The notes beneath the pieces were generated by a model, which saw nothing but the letters and a program-made list of their open reading frames with translations, ran no database searches and had not been told where the DNA came from. Position numbers and translations under genes: made by a program. DNA of 54,424 bases, from contig PBNZ01000045.1 of the NCBI GenBank assembly GCA_002723275.1, positions 1 through 54,424 of the forward strand. The letters run 5' to 3'. The DNA is from Planctomycetaceae bacterium (lineage in GTDB: Bacteria; Planctomycetota; Planctomycetia; Pirellulales; Pirellulaceae). Numbering within the stretch: the stretch's first letter is position 1; each line of letters begins with the position of its first letter. Below, one piece after another: positions 18,704 through 27,691 of the stretch.

Positions 18704-19849
18704 ATGCCGACATTGCTTAGGATGGTTTCCATGGCCATTGCGGTCGCATTGCTTTGTAACGCTGCCATTGCCGAAGCGTCGACGTCGCTTGAAGAAGCAC
18801 TTCAGACCGTCCAGCAGATCGGGCCCAAAGGCCAAGGGCATCAAGCTGCGATTCCAGCCCTGCAGATCGTATCTCAGCAAAAAGCGGAAGATCTTCCGAA
18901 CATCCTGGCAGGCATGAAGGGCGACAACGTTCTTGCCGACAACTGGATCCGGGGTGCGGTCGATGCGATCGCCGAGAAAACTCTGCAATCCGGTGCGTCT
19001 CTGCCCCTCACGGAACTCGAAGCGTTTTTGAACGACACTTCGAATACCCCTCGAAGTCGCCGACTAGCCTTTGAATGGATCATCCAGGCCGATCCGGAAG
19101 CTCGAGATCGAATCGTGCCGGGCCTGATTGACGACCCCAGTCTCGAACTCCGACGAGAAGCCGTTTCCGACCGACTGCAGCAAGCGGAAACGGCCCATGC
19201 CGAAGACAAAAAGGATGCGGCAATTGCGATGTACCGCAGCTCTTTGGATGCGGCTCGTGATGTCGACCAGATCGAAACCGCCACAGAAAAGCTGAGAGAA
19301 CTTGGCGAAAGCGTCAATCTCCCCGAGCATTTCGGCTTCGTCACCGACTGGTATTTGATCGCTCCGTTCGACAACACCGACCAGTCGGGTTTTGACAAAG
19401 CCTACCCTCCCGAAAGCTCGATCGAACTCGACGAGAACTATGAAGGCAAAGAGGGTACGGTATCCTGGCAACAACACAGCACCGACGATGAATACGGTCT
19501 AGTGAATCTCAACGATGCGTTGGGAAAACACAAGGGCGCCGTCGCGTATGCCGTGGCATTCTTTGAATCGAAATCAGCACGCCCCATCGACCTTCGACTG
19601 GGCTGCATCAATGCCAATAAGATCTGGCTCAACGGACAGGAGCTTACAGCGAACCATGTCTACCATGCCGGCCGAGGTATCGATCAATATGTAGGAACCG
19701 GCCAGCTCAAGAAAGGCACCAACGTCATCCTTCTTAAGATCTGCCAGAACGAGCAGACGGAATCGTGGGCCCAGGACTGGGAATTCCAATTGAGAGTTTG
19801 TGACGGGTTGGGTACGGCCGTGCTGGCGACCAACCGTCCGAGCGAATAA
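18704..19849 (+). CDS. Exported protein with helical-repeat and galactose-binding-like regions
   Basis: 381 aa. The ATG at 18704 is chosen because AGGAG sits 7 bases before it and the product then begins with a signal peptide (MPTLLRMVSMAIAVALL...AIAEA). An in-frame ATG at 18683 is the alternative. Residues about 30-150 look like HEAT-type helical repeats (AAIPALQIV, NWIRGAVDAIAE, SRRLAFEWIIQADPEARDRIVPGLIDD). Residues about 160-205 are a charged helical linker. The C-terminal 170 residues (WYLIAPFDNTDQSGFDKAYPPE to IWLNGQELTANHVYHAGRG) resemble galactose-binding-like beta-sandwiches. The function is unknown. It sits 51 bp upstream of a PQQ-like propeller gene, so both may work in the envelope as a pair. 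Confidence 0.6.
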   Translation: MPTLLRMVSMAIAVALLCNAAIAEASTSLEEALQTVQQIGPKGQGHQAAIPALQIVSQQKAEDLPNILAGMKGDNVLADNWIRGAVDAIAEKTLQSGASLPLTELEAFLNDTSNTPRSRRLAFEWIIQADPEARDRIVPGLIDDPSLELRREAVSDRLQQAETAHAEDKKDAAIAMYRSSLDAARDVDQIETATEKLRELGESVNLPEHFGFVTDWYLIAPFDNTDQSGFDKAYPPESSIELDENYEGKEGTVSWQQHSTDDEYGLVNLNDALGKHKGAVAYAVAFFESKSARPIDLRLGCINANKIWLNGQELTANHVYHAGRGIDQYVGTGQLKKGTNVILLKICQNEQTESWAQDWEFQLRVCDGLGTAVLATNRPSE

Positions 19850-19900
19850 AGATCGCAGTGCATGATCTCAAACCATCAACAACCCATTGGGGTATTAAAC

Positions 19901-21103
19901 ATGTCCGGACATCTAAAGACTGTCGCCTTGGCCGCTTTCGTCATCATGTCGAGCGGCGCCGACTGGAAGCAGTTCCGCGGCTCGGCAGCAAACAGCGTCG
20001 CCGAACAAGCTCAACTTCCCTTGAACTGGACAGATTCAGAAAACATCGCCTGGAAGGTTGATCTGCCCGGGCGTGGACCCTCGAGCCCGATCGTCGTTGA
20101 CGGCAATGTTATTGTCACCGCGTCCAGTGGCCATGATCAGGAACGTCTTCACGTCCTTTGTTTTGATGCCGAAACCGGCCAAAAACGATGGGAACGTCAA
20201 TTCTGGGCGACGGGCCGAACACGCACTCATCCCAGTAGTGCTAATGCTGCTCCCACGCCGGCCAGCGATGGCAAAAACATCTACGCCTTCTTCTCCTCAA
20301 ACGATTTGATCTGCCTGGACGTGGATGGCAACCTGAAATGGTTCCGAGGACTCGCCCACGATTTCCCCAAAGCGGGCAATGACATTGGCATGTCGTCGTC
20401 GCCAACCTTTGCTGCCGATACCGTGATCGTTCAGGTCGAAAACCAGGGCGATTCATTCGTCTCTGCCATCAACAGTGTAACAGGAGAAACCCGCTGGCGA
20501 ATCCAACGACCCAAGCGCGCCAATTGGTCCTCCCCAGTCACCATGTCGGATGCAGCAGACACGCCGATTGTGTTGCTCAAATCCGATGACGGGTTGGACG
20601 CATACCACGTCGTCTCGGGTGAAAAACTCTGGACGTTCGAAGGCGAGGCAGGTGGCATCCCGTCGATCGTCACGGCAGGAGATCGCATCTACCTTCCGTC
20701 GGAGGGACTTACCGTGCTGCAAGCTGCCGAGGGAAATCAGGAACCAGAAATACTCTGGTCATCCCCTCGTTTACGTCCGGGGCCCGCGAGTCCGATCATT
20801 CACGACAATCGTGTCTTCGCCATCAATCGCTCGGGAGTCGTTACCTGTGCAAATCTCGAGGATGGGGAAGTCGAGTGGCAGCTGCGTCTCAAGGGATCGT
20901 TCTGGGCAACACCCATCCTGGCCAACGGTTATCTCTATTGCATTAATGACGCTGGCTCAGCACAAGTCGTTAGTCTCGGAGATAAGGGAGAATTAATCGG
21001 CACTTCTGAATTCGGAGAAACCATTCAGAGTTCGCCGGCTGTCGCCGAAAACGCCATGTTTGTTCGCAGCGACAAATCTCTCTGGAAAGTATCGTCGCAA
21101 TAG
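19901..21103 (+). CDS. Exported PQQ-like beta-propeller repeat protein
   Basis: 400 aa from ATG 19901, preceded by GGGG; an upstream ATG at 19862 is possible. The short leader SGHLKTVALAAFVIMSSG is followed by DWKQFRGSAAN, the usual opening of PQQ-like WD40 proteins in planctomycetes. Propeller blades are visible as repeated strands with Asp-x-x-Thr-Gly-x-x-x-Trp: LCFDAETGQKRWER, AINSVTGETRWRI, YHVVSGEKLWTF, VTCANLEDGEVEWQL. This is the PF13360 pattern (BamB-like). It has no dehydrogenase domain, so a binding or scaffold role outside the cytoplasm is more likely than quinoprotein catalysis. It ends 9 bp before aroA, so read-through is possible although the functions differ. Confidence 0.85.
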   Translation: MSGHLKTVALAAFVIMSSGADWKQFRGSAANSVAEQAQLPLNWTDSENIAWKVDLPGRGPSSPIVVDGNVIVTASSGHDQERLHVLCFDAETGQKRWERQFWATGRTRTHPSSANAAPTPASDGKNIYAFFSSNDLICLDVDGNLKWFRGLAHDFPKAGNDIGMSSSPTFAADTVIVQVENQGDSFVSAINSVTGETRWRIQRPKRANWSSPVTMSDAADTPIVLLKSDDGLDAYHVVSGEKLWTFEGEAGGIPSIVTAGDRIYLPSEGLTVLQAAEGNQEPEILWSSPRLRPGPASPIIHDNRVFAINRSGVVTCANLEDGEVEWQLRLKGSFWATPILANGYLYCINDAGSAQVVSLGDKGELIGTSEFGETIQSSPAVAENAMFVRSDKSLWKVSSQ

Positions 21104-21112
21104 GCAACCTCG

Positions 21113-22393
21113 ATGGAAGATGCGATAAAAATCAAAACGACTAGTCCGGTCGTCGGCTCGATCCGACCACCGGGCTCAAAAAGCATCACCAATCGTGCAT
21201 TGGTTTGTGCTGCCCTCGCTGATGGAACCTCGGTGCTACAAGGCGCGCTCGACAGTGACGATACACGGGTGATGATCGCTGGACTCGAACAACTCGGTAT
21301 CGCAGTCCAAACCGAGGATGCAAAGACCACTCTGAAAGTGACGGGATGCGGTGGTACGATCCCCGCAGAAGACGCGGATCTTTCAATAGGCAACAGTGGT
21401 ACTACCATGCGGTTCTTGACCGCGATGAGCACCCTGGGCCAAGGCCGATTCCGACTCGATGGCGTACCCCGGATGCGTGAGCGACCGATCGGAGACCTAC
21501 TCGACGCACTCATTCCGTTGGGAACAGACGTCACGACAGAATTCGAAAACGGATGCCCTCCCGTCATCGTCAACGCAACGGGACTTGCCGGTGGTATGAC
21601 CACGATCCGGGGTGATATCTCTAGCCAATATCTGAGCGGCTTGATGATGGCCGCACCCTACGCCCAGCAACCCGTGCACATTGTGCTCGATGGACCACTC
21701 GTCTCAAAGCCTTATGTCGCCATGACACGGAGTGTCATGAAATCGTTCGGTCTATCGCTCGAACAAACGGAGAACGATCTCAAGATACCAGCACCCCAGA
21801 AATACAAAGCCCAACATTATGCCATTGAACCCGATGCCTCGGCCGCAAGCTACTTCTGGGCAACGGCTGCAATTACCGGCGGAGATGTGACCGTCGAGGG
21901 ACTCCAGCGATCCGCCTTGCAGGGTGACGTGCGTTTCTGCGAATGCCTGGCGCAAATGGGATGTGATGTCGAATACAAGGAATCCTCTATTCGCGTTCGC
22001 GGCGGCTCACTCACCGGTATCGATGTCGACATGAACGCAATTAGCGATACCGTGCAAACGCTTACCGCTGTGGCCTTGTTCGCTACGGGCACCACGCGGA
22101 TTCGAGGAGTTGAACATAATCGTCATAAGGAAACCGATCGAATTGGCGATCTCGCTACAGAGCTCCGCAAATTTGGAGCGAAGATTACCGAATTTGAAGA
22201 TGGTCTGGAAATTCAACCAGCACCGTTACAAGGAGCCACCATCGATACCTACGATGACCATCGAATGGCGATGAGTCTCGCCTTAGTCGGCCTGCAAGTG
22301 GAAGACGTGGTCATTAGAGATCCCGGGTGCACTCACAAAACGTACCCCGGGTTTTTTGACGATTTACAGGAGCTTTGCCAGGCTGCTTTGTAA
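21113..22393 (+). CDS. aroA: 3-phosphoshikimate 1-carboxyvinyltransferase (EPSP synthase)
   Basis: 426 aa, normal length. PPGSKSITNRALVCAALADG near residue 20 is the shikimate-3-phosphate binding signature. NSGTTMRFLTAM followed by LDGVPRMRERPIGDLLDAL is the second hallmark block. EHNRHKETDRI and YDDHRMAMSLALVGL near the C terminus complete the family pattern. The enzyme joins phosphoenolpyruvate to shikimate 3-phosphate in chorismate synthesis in the cytoplasm. The gene is not clustered with other aro genes here and follows the propeller gene by 9 bp. A terminator-like hairpin with six T residues lies inside its 3' end and is listed separately. Confidence 0.96.
   Translation: MEDAIKIKTTSPVVGSIRPPGSKSITNRALVCAALADGTSVLQGALDSDDTRVMIAGLEQLGIAVQTEDAKTTLKVTGCGGTIPAEDADLSIGNSGTTMRFLTAMSTLGQGRFRLDGVPRMRERPIGDLLDALIPLGTDVTTEFENGCPPVIVNATGLAGGMTTIRGDISSQYLSGLMMAAPYAQQPVHIVLDGPLVSKPYVAMTRSVMKSFGLSLEQTENDLKIPAPQKYKAQHYAIEPDASAASYFWATAAITGGDVTVEGLQRSALQGDVRFCECLAQMGCDVEYKESSIRVRGGSLTGIDVDMNAISDTVQTLTAVALFATGTTRIRGVEHNRHKETDRIGDLATELRKFGAKITEFEDGLEIQPAPLQGATIDTYDDHRMAMSLALVGLQVEDVVIRDPGCTHKTYPGFFDDLQELCQAAL
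22322..22357 (+). terminator. Terminator-like hairpin inside the aroA 3' end
   Basis: CCCGGGT (22322-22328) can pair with ACCCCGGG (22344-22351) with one bulged C and a 15-base loop, directly followed by TTTTTT (22352-22357). It encodes conserved AroA residues (PGCTHKTYPGF), so it may be chance. If active it would end transcription 36 bases before the stop. Confidence 0.25.
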
Positions 22394-22415
22394 AAAGACG
22401 TGAAAAAGCTATCCG

Positions 22416-22634
22416 TCAGACGCGAACTTTAACCGATTCCAATAGCTCATCCGCTCTTTGCAAAAGCGGTACACCAGAATCGCTCATCTTCTCAGCCACG
22501 CTCGCTGGATCACTTGCCTCAAAATCCCCTCGGCAATGTCTGCAGACAACGGATCGTCCCAGATACTCAGCACGAACTTGTAGAGTTCGACCACACCGAG
22601 GACAGTCCTGATAATAATAGGCACTCCGTGGCAT
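22416..22634 (-). CDS. Small zinc-ribbon protein
   Basis: 72 aa. The start at 22634 is set by a perfect AAGGAG eight to nine bases upstream; a longer frame reaching 22676 lacks this support. MPRSAYYYQDCPRCGRTLQVRAEYLGRSVVCRHCRGDF contains two Cys pairs (CPRC and CRHC) spaced as in a zinc ribbon. I associate this short ribbon with many planctomycete proteins. The remaining 30 residues are helical. Its role is unknown; nucleic-acid or protein binding is possible. It converges on aroA with 22 bp between stops. Confidence 0.65.
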   Translation of the reverse strand: MPRSAYYYQDCPRCGRTLQVRAEYLGRSVVCRHCRGDFEASDPASVAEKMSDSGVPLLQRADELLESVKVRV

Positions 22635-23187
22635 AATTCGTATCTCCTTAAGAACGCTTAGTGGTGAAGCGGTCAAGGTCAGTCAACATAACAAAGTACC
22701 CATTTAGCAACAAGAAAAGTTGACAGCGAAGCATCAATTACAAAGGAAATTCCCTGCGGAAAAAATGATTCTGCGAGACCTGGGTTTCCGGCAAACTTTC
22801 AATGTTTGAAGCACAACAGGGCATAGGCCGGTATTGATGCCCGAACATTTTCTCATGACCTCACGATACTTTTAACCGGAACGACAGCCGTTGAAACAAC
22901 AGCAAAAATTCATCCGTTCAGCGAATTCATCCCGTCTTACCTATCCAGCGCAGTCAAGGACGTTCAAAGAACTTCAACGGTTCGCGCGAATTTAAAAATC
23001 GCGGTAGAAATAGCTAAAACAACGTGTCATTCTTTTTTCTCGCTCTAAAATGCGGCAGTAAGAATTTCAGTCTTACTGTTGAAGCGATTACGCTAGCAAC
23101 AATCGAGCCTTGCCTAAGTCTGCTGCGGGCTCTGGTATAATACTTCTTGCAAGCAAATTTCTTTCACGCATCTCTTGGCCTGAAGCT
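22635..23187. promoter_or_regulatory. Repeat-rich intergenic control region before the ABC operon
   Basis: This stretch of about 550 bp has no convincing gene and is AT-richer than its flanks. It contains GTTC-AAA-GAAC (22972-22982), CGCGA-N9-TCGCG (22985-23003) and a perfect 8-bp dyad CAGTAAGA-N7-TCTTACTG (23056-23078), all on the approach to the promoter at 23133. The dyads could bind regulators of the downstream operon. A divergent promoter for the zinc-ribbon gene presumably lies at the left end. Confidence 0.5.
23133..23141 (+). promoter_or_regulatory. Extended -10 promoter (TGGTATAAT) of the ABC operon
   Basis: TGGTATAAT is a perfect TGnTATAAT extended -10 box. TTGCCT lies 20 bp upstream, a poor -35 at long spacing, as is usual for extended -10 promoters. 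Predicted transcription starts near 23148, about 40 bp before the ATG at 23188. Confidence 0.6.
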
Positions 23188-24147
23188 ATGCGACCGATGA
23201 CTCTCTTTATTTTGGTGTTTTGGGCCGCCTCCATGGGCTGGCTAACATTCACCAAACTGCTACCGACGACGGAGAACGGGATTCCACCACAGTATCAGGA
23301 CATTCTCCCTGATTCAGCCATCGAACTACCTCCGGTGAAATGGTCCATTCGATTGAATGACAAGTCGATCGGAGAGGCGACCAACCAGATTAAGCGTCAA
23401 GAGGATGGCCAGGCGAACGCGACGAGCACGGTTTGGATCAAGGAGCTATCCGTCGATGAACTGATTGGCCAGCGTTTGGGCGGGTTGGGCGGGGCGATTT
23501 TTCAAAGATTCCAACCCATGTCCCCATCGGGTGGTGCTGGAGATGCATTAAGTTTTCAAGTTCGGAATGAGATGCAATTTGATCATTTCGGTGAGCTCAC
23601 CGGATTCGACTGCATCGTCGACGTTGCCGATTTACCAGAGTGCATCATCTTGCGCGGGACGGTTGCCAACGAGAAATTGAAACTCTTGGCTTACGTAACC
23701 ATCCCCTCGACGGAAGGAAAACCGGCAACGCGGCAACCAGTGCACAAGAGCGAGATGGACCTTCCGGCAGGCAGCTTGATTGCGGATTCACTTTCGCCAA
23801 GGCCCCGTTTTAGTGATCTGTACGTTGGCCAGGAATGGACTTTCAGCACCTATCGGCCATTGGCTCCAAATAGCCCTCTCCAAGATGTCTTAGCCACGGT
23901 TGAGGCGCTAGAAACAATCCAATGGAACGGCGAACCGATCACAGCTCACCGCGTGGCCTACCAGCGGCCCACAGGCGGGGTTTTAAATCTTGACCAACAG
24001 CTGGGAGTGGTGTGGGTCGATCCTACGGGAACAGTACTCCGACAAACGATGAATTGGGGAGCATTGCGACTCACCTTTGAGCGGCTCGCAGACGATGGCG
24101 ATTCTCGATTAACAGCAGAGGAGGGGCACCGTGATCTCGATCAATAA
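23188..24147 (+). CDS. Membrane-anchored protein of unknown function, first gene of the ABC operon
   Basis: 319 aa from ATG 23188, the first ATG after the predicted transcription start. One N-terminal hydrophobic segment (MTLFILVFWAASMGWLTF) is probably an anchor, placing the rest outside. The remainder is beta-rich without a motif I recognise; LYVGQEWTFSTYRPLAP and PTGTVLRQTMNWGALRLTFERL suggest a lipoprotein-like or substrate-binding fold. Its 3' end overlaps the ABC ATPase start by 17 bp, and the ribosome site of that gene (GGAGG) lies inside this one. Translational coupling argues it is a subunit or partner of the transporter. No Cys lipobox is seen. Confidence 0.65.
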   Translation: MRPMTLFILVFWAASMGWLTFTKLLPTTENGIPPQYQDILPDSAIELPPVKWSIRLNDKSIGEATNQIKRQEDGQANATSTVWIKELSVDELIGQRLGGLGGAIFQRFQPMSPSGGAGDALSFQVRNEMQFDHFGELTGFDCIVDVADLPECIILRGTVANEKLKLLAYVTIPSTEGKPATRQPVHKSEMDLPAGSLIADSLSPRPRFSDLYVGQEWTFSTYRPLAPNSPLQDVLATVEALETIQWNGEPITAHRVAYQRPTGGVLNLDQQLGVVWVDPTGTVLRQTMNWGALRLTFERLADDGDSRLTAEEGHRDLDQ

Positions 24148-24868
24148 CGTCACTAAGCGATATGACGACAAGCTCGCCGTCGATCAATTGCAGCTGGAAA
24201 TTCCGCGCGGCGAAGTCTTTGCTTTCCTGGGTCCAAACGGCGCGGGCAAAACCACGACCATCAAGATGATGGTGGGCCTTCTGATACCTGACGAGGGATG
24301 CATTGAGATCGACGGGAACAATGTGGTCACAGACCCGCGATCTGCGGCCGCACGGATCGGCTACATTCCGGACCAGCCTCATCTATACGATAAGCTCACG
24401 GGCCGGGAGTTCCTTGAATTCATGGCGGGCATGTACGGCGCCAGCGATGCAGAGGCCGCTCCCGAAATCGATCGTCAAATTGAGGTCTTCGATCTGACCG
24501 CTTTTGTCGATCGTCTCTCTGAAACTTATTCGCACGGAATGAAACAGCGATTGGTGCTGGCAGCGGCGATGGTACACCAACCCCAGGTGTTGATTCTGGA
24601 TGAACCGATGGTTGGACTCGACCCCCAAAGCATGCGACTTGTAAAAGATCTGCTGAAGGAACGTTCGGCAGCTGGACTCACCGTCTTCATGTCCACCCAC
24701 ACTTTGCCGTTGGCCGAAGAGATCGCAGACCGAATTGGCGTCATCCGGCGAGGCGAACTGCAATTTGTCGGAACGGTCGAGGAATTAAAGCGAGCTCAAA
24801 ACCGGCACGAGGCATCCCTGGAAGGCCTTTTCCTGGATCTCACCAACGAAGACGCTTCCGCCGTTTAG
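24131..24868 (+). CDS. ABC transporter ATP-binding protein
   Basis: 245 aa from a GTG start preceded by GGAGG. Walker A is GPNGAGKTTT (K40), the signature is YSHGMKQRL, and Walker B is VLILDEPMVGLD. A D-loop and the switch His (MSTHTLPLAEEI) follow. The sequence is of the ABC-2/DrrA-like exporter type with one nucleotide-binding domain, so it would dimerise. It drives transport by the permease encoded next. The GTG lies 17 bp inside the previous gene, and the permease starts 23 bp after its stop. The substrate is unknown. Confidence 0.93.
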   Translation: MISINNVTKRYDDKLAVDQLQLEIPRGEVFAFLGPNGAGKTTTIKMMVGLLIPDEGCIEIDGNNVVTDPRSAAARIGYIPDQPHLYDKLTGREFLEFMAGMYGASDAEAAPEIDRQIEVFDLTAFVDRLSETYSHGMKQRLVLAAAMVHQPQVLILDEPMVGLDPQSMRLVKDLLKERSAAGLTVFMSTHTLPLAEEIADRIGVIRRGELQFVGTVEELKRAQNRHEASLEGLFLDLTNEDASAV

Positions 24869-24891
24869 TATTCGTGCACGACAACCATCGC

Positions 24892-26634
24892 ATGGCCACG
24901 AACTCCATCACCGCCGGGATTTCCCAAGCAAAGGAGGCATCCCTCTTTCGGACACTTCGACATCGTCTGATCCGATCGATGCTCCGGGACTTCTTGCAAC
25001 AATCGCGGTTGCGAGTTGTGTTGTTACTGGGGCTAACTGCGTTGTTCTGGTTGGCGATGTTCATCCTTTTCTATGAAGCCTTTGCCCTTTTGGTGACGGC
25101 CATTGGCCATGCACCCACGCTCGCCAGAACCGTACATGCGGTCTACAACGTCTTCTTCCTGTCCCTGTTGTTTATGGTGGGGGTTTCGTCTGGGATTCTT
25201 TTCTACGGGGCGGTCTACAAAAGCGAAGATGTCCGCCTTCTCCTCACGACGCCCGCGAGAACCAGCACGATCGCGATCTTCAAGTACCAAGAGGCAATGT
25301 TGCTGGCCTGCTGGGGATTCATCTTACTGGGCAGCCCGCTGCTCATTGCCTACGGTATTGTCAACGCGGCGCCGTGGCACTATTACCTTTTGCTGCTACC
25401 GTTTCTATTATCGTTTTCCTCCATTGCTGCTGGCCTGGGGGTCACGGGCTGTTTGCTCTTGATGTATTTCGCACCTCGGCGTCGTCTGCAGGGCATCACC
25501 ATTCTGGGAATCGTTGGCGTCGGCATTGCCTGTTACTTTGCTTGGGGAGTTTTTAAGAGTGACCAGAACGAGATGCTGAGCATCTTCTGGCTTCAACAAA
25601 CACTCGATCGATTCCAATTAGCGGAACAGCGAATGCTACCAAGCTGGTGGCTGAGCACTGGACTGCTCGAATCGGCTCATAGCCAGACCGCCATTCCCTA
25701 TGAGTCTCTCGGCTTGCTTTGTGTCTTGATTTCAAATGGCCTCGCTGCCTCACTGCTCATCGGCTACCTTGGTTCGCGATTATTGCGTCGAAGCTATGGC
25801 AATCTCGTCGCAGGCCCCGGAATACCCATCCGTTTCCAGACCGCCTGGCTTGACCGAGCCATCCAACGTCTCCTGCGACCGCTGCCCCAGGTTGTGCGCC
25901 TGATCCTGTTGAAGGACCTCCGACTCTTTCGTCGGGACCCGTTACAGTGGACGCAATTTCTTCTCTTTTTCGGTCTGCTGTGTCTGTATTTCTTCTACGT
26001 GCGTCGCTTTAACTATGCCAATTCGCTGATGGGCTGGATGACCGCGATTGGCTTCATGAACCTCGGCGTCGTAGGGTTAATTCTTTCCACCTTCACAACT
26101 CGTTTTGTATTCCCAATGATCAGCATTGAGGGTTATCGTTTTTGGATATTGGGAACGCTACCCATCCATCGCACGACGATACTGTGGAGCAAATTCTTTT
26201 TTGCGACCCTCGTGTCTTGCCTTCCTTGCTGCTTGCTGATCCTGCTGAGTGATTTAGCGTTGCAACTCTGGGTCCGGACACCCATCGTCGTGATCCTTCA
26301 CCAGATCCTCTGCATCTGCATGGGATTTGCGCTGGCAGGACTTTCCGTGGGCATGGGAGCCTACCTCCCCAACCTGAAAGAATCTTCGCCGGCCCGCGTC
26401 GCTGCCGGCTTTGGCGGAACACTGACACTCGTGATTAGCGCCATCTTGATCGTGGCCATCATCTTGCCCCCGGCGGTCGCCAGTTACTTCTGGGTGATCT
26501 CCGAATATACATCGCGATCCGCTTTGCTCGCGGTCTTCATCACCATCACGACGTCGATCCTGATTTCCATCATCAGCACGATCATTCCGATGCGACTCGG
26601 CTTCCGAGCTTTCCGGACGATGGAGTTACGATAG
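24892..26634 (+). CDS. ABC-2-type permease, about 12 membrane segments
   Basis: 580 aa from ATG 24892; an in-frame GTG 18 bases earlier is equally possible because neither has a clear ribosome site. About a dozen hydrophobic segments are spread over the length, e.g. VVLLLGLTALFWLAMFILF, FLLSFSSIAAGLGVTGCLLL, ILIVAIILPPAVASYFWVI. Long loops sit between the first and second halves (residues about 220-330). It lacks an ATP-binding domain and presumably pairs with the ATPase upstream. The size is double that of simple ABC-2 permeases, which suggests two fused halves. It is the last gene of the three-gene operon. The substrate is unknown. Confidence 0.85.
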   Translation: MATNSITAGISQAKEASLFRTLRHRLIRSMLRDFLQQSRLRVVLLLGLTALFWLAMFILFYEAFALLVTAIGHAPTLARTVHAVYNVFFLSLLFMVGVSSGILFYGAVYKSEDVRLLLTTPARTSTIAIFKYQEAMLLACWGFILLGSPLLIAYGIVNAAPWHYYLLLLPFLLSFSSIAAGLGVTGCLLLMYFAPRRRLQGITILGIVGVGIACYFAWGVFKSDQNEMLSIFWLQQTLDRFQLAEQRMLPSWWLSTGLLESAHSQTAIPYESLGLLCVLISNGLAASLLIGYLGSRLLRRSYGNLVAGPGIPIRFQTAWLDRAIQRLLRPLPQVVRLILLKDLRLFRRDPLQWTQFLLFFGLLCLYFFYVRRFNYANSLMGWMTAIGFMNLGVVGLILSTFTTRFVFPMISIEGYRFWILGTLPIHRTTILWSKFFFATLVSCLPCCLLILLSDLALQLWVRTPIVVILHQILCICMGFALAGLSVGMGAYLPNLKESSPARVAAGFGGTLTLVISAILIVAIILPPAVASYFWVISEYTSRSALLAVFITITTSILISIISTIIPMRLGFRAFRTMELR

Positions 26635-26703
26635 CGCCTTTTCGCCGACGCCTTCCAGTGCCCAAAGAAGCCCGCTCATCTCACGCAACGGTTGCAGGCC
26701 CCA

Positions 26704-26728
26704 GAAACATCGGTAATCCCGGTGTTTC
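26704..26728. terminator. Bidirectional terminator-like hairpin
   Basis: GAAACATCGG and CCGGTGTTTC form a 10-bp stem (one G-U wobble on the plus strand) around a TAATC loop. The A-run on one side and T-run on the other make it readable from both strands. It lies between the convergent ABC permease and CPBP protease genes, 12 bp beyond the latter's stop. The T-run is short. Confidence 0.4.
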
Positions 26729-26739
26729 ACACCGCACCG

Positions 26740-27474
26740 CTAGAGTGATCGCTTCAGGATCTCATACCCCAGCAAGAAGATGCCTGCATCGACAACAAGG
26801 TGGCTTAGCCAAGGCGAATAGAGCGTTTTCGTGCGTTCATAAATCCACGCCCAGACAGCGCCGCCCACCGCTACCGAAATTGACAGCAGATAGGTCAGCG
26901 GCGAATCCCACCCAAAGTAGACCGCCAATACAATGACATGATGAGCCATAAAACCGAGGCTCGAGAGAATCGTTGCGACCGAAAAGGAGCTCCATTGCCG
27001 TAGTTGTCCAAAGACAAACCAACGCCAGTAGTACTCCTCCAGAAAGGAGTGAAAGAGGGAGTAGAACAAGCCGAGGCCGACAAACGCCCATACGGAATCG
27101 AGTCCAAAACCTTCGACCTTCTTCTGCAGCTCAACATTCGCTTGCTCAAACAGTCCGAACGGTTTGAGCACGAAGAAAAAACAGGCAAACATTGCGGCCA
27201 CGACCAACAAACCAAATCCAAAGCCCAGACCAATTCCCTGGGTAGAGGGCCATCTCCAATCAGGTCGACGCCGTTGGCAGACGACGAAAAAGAAGATGGG
27301 GAACCCGAATTGAATGACCTTGCCCACGCTATATGTCAATTGCTGCGCGGATTCGCTTCGGTCGGCCATCGCAACGAAATACACCCACGTTAGTAGCGTG
27401 GGAAACAACATGGCAAAGACGATGGCCGCAAGACCAGAGCGGAAGCCTGGTGTCTTCATGGCAGTTTTCCCCAT
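26740..27474 (-). CDS. CPBP-family intramembrane glutamic endopeptidase
   Basis: 244 aa with about seven membrane segments. The three CPBP (Abi/Rce1-like) motifs are present: E146-E147-Y-Y-W-R151, F175-M-A-H-H179, and W-L-S-H225-L-V-V-D229. These residues form the active site of intramembrane glutamic proteases such as Rce1. Bacterial members are linked to bacteriocin processing or immunity, or have no known substrate. An internal ATG at 27459 preceded by GGGG is an alternative start. The gene stands alone and is convergent with the ABC permease gene. No bacteriocin-like peptide gene was seen next to it. Confidence 0.9.
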   Translation of the reverse strand: MGKTAMKTPGFRSGLAAIVFAMLFPTLLTWVYFVAMADRSESAQQLTYSVGKVIQFGFPIFFFVVCQRRRPDWRWPSTQGIGLGFGFGLLVVAAMFACFFFVLKPFGLFEQANVELQKKVEGFGLDSVWAFVGLGLFYSLFHSFLEEYYWRWFVFGQLRQWSSFSVATILSSLGFMAHHVIVLAVYFGWDSPLTYLLSISVAVGGAVWAWIYERTKTLYSPWLSHLVVDAGIFLLGYEILKRSL

Positions 27475-27691
27475 TCGACCGACACTTCTCGGTCAAGAAC
27501 GACTCGAACACCAACGGTAGGATCGGCCTCAAGCCCAGCAACTCCACCCCGCCACACGACCCGGCAATCTAGCGAAACCCTGCCGGCATTAGCGGTCCCA
27601 ACGGGCGAGTCATGTGAATATCAGGTTTAGCCGTATTTCGCCGATGATGAGTTTTGTCACTCCTGTTCGACCGGCACACCTGGAACCTTCT

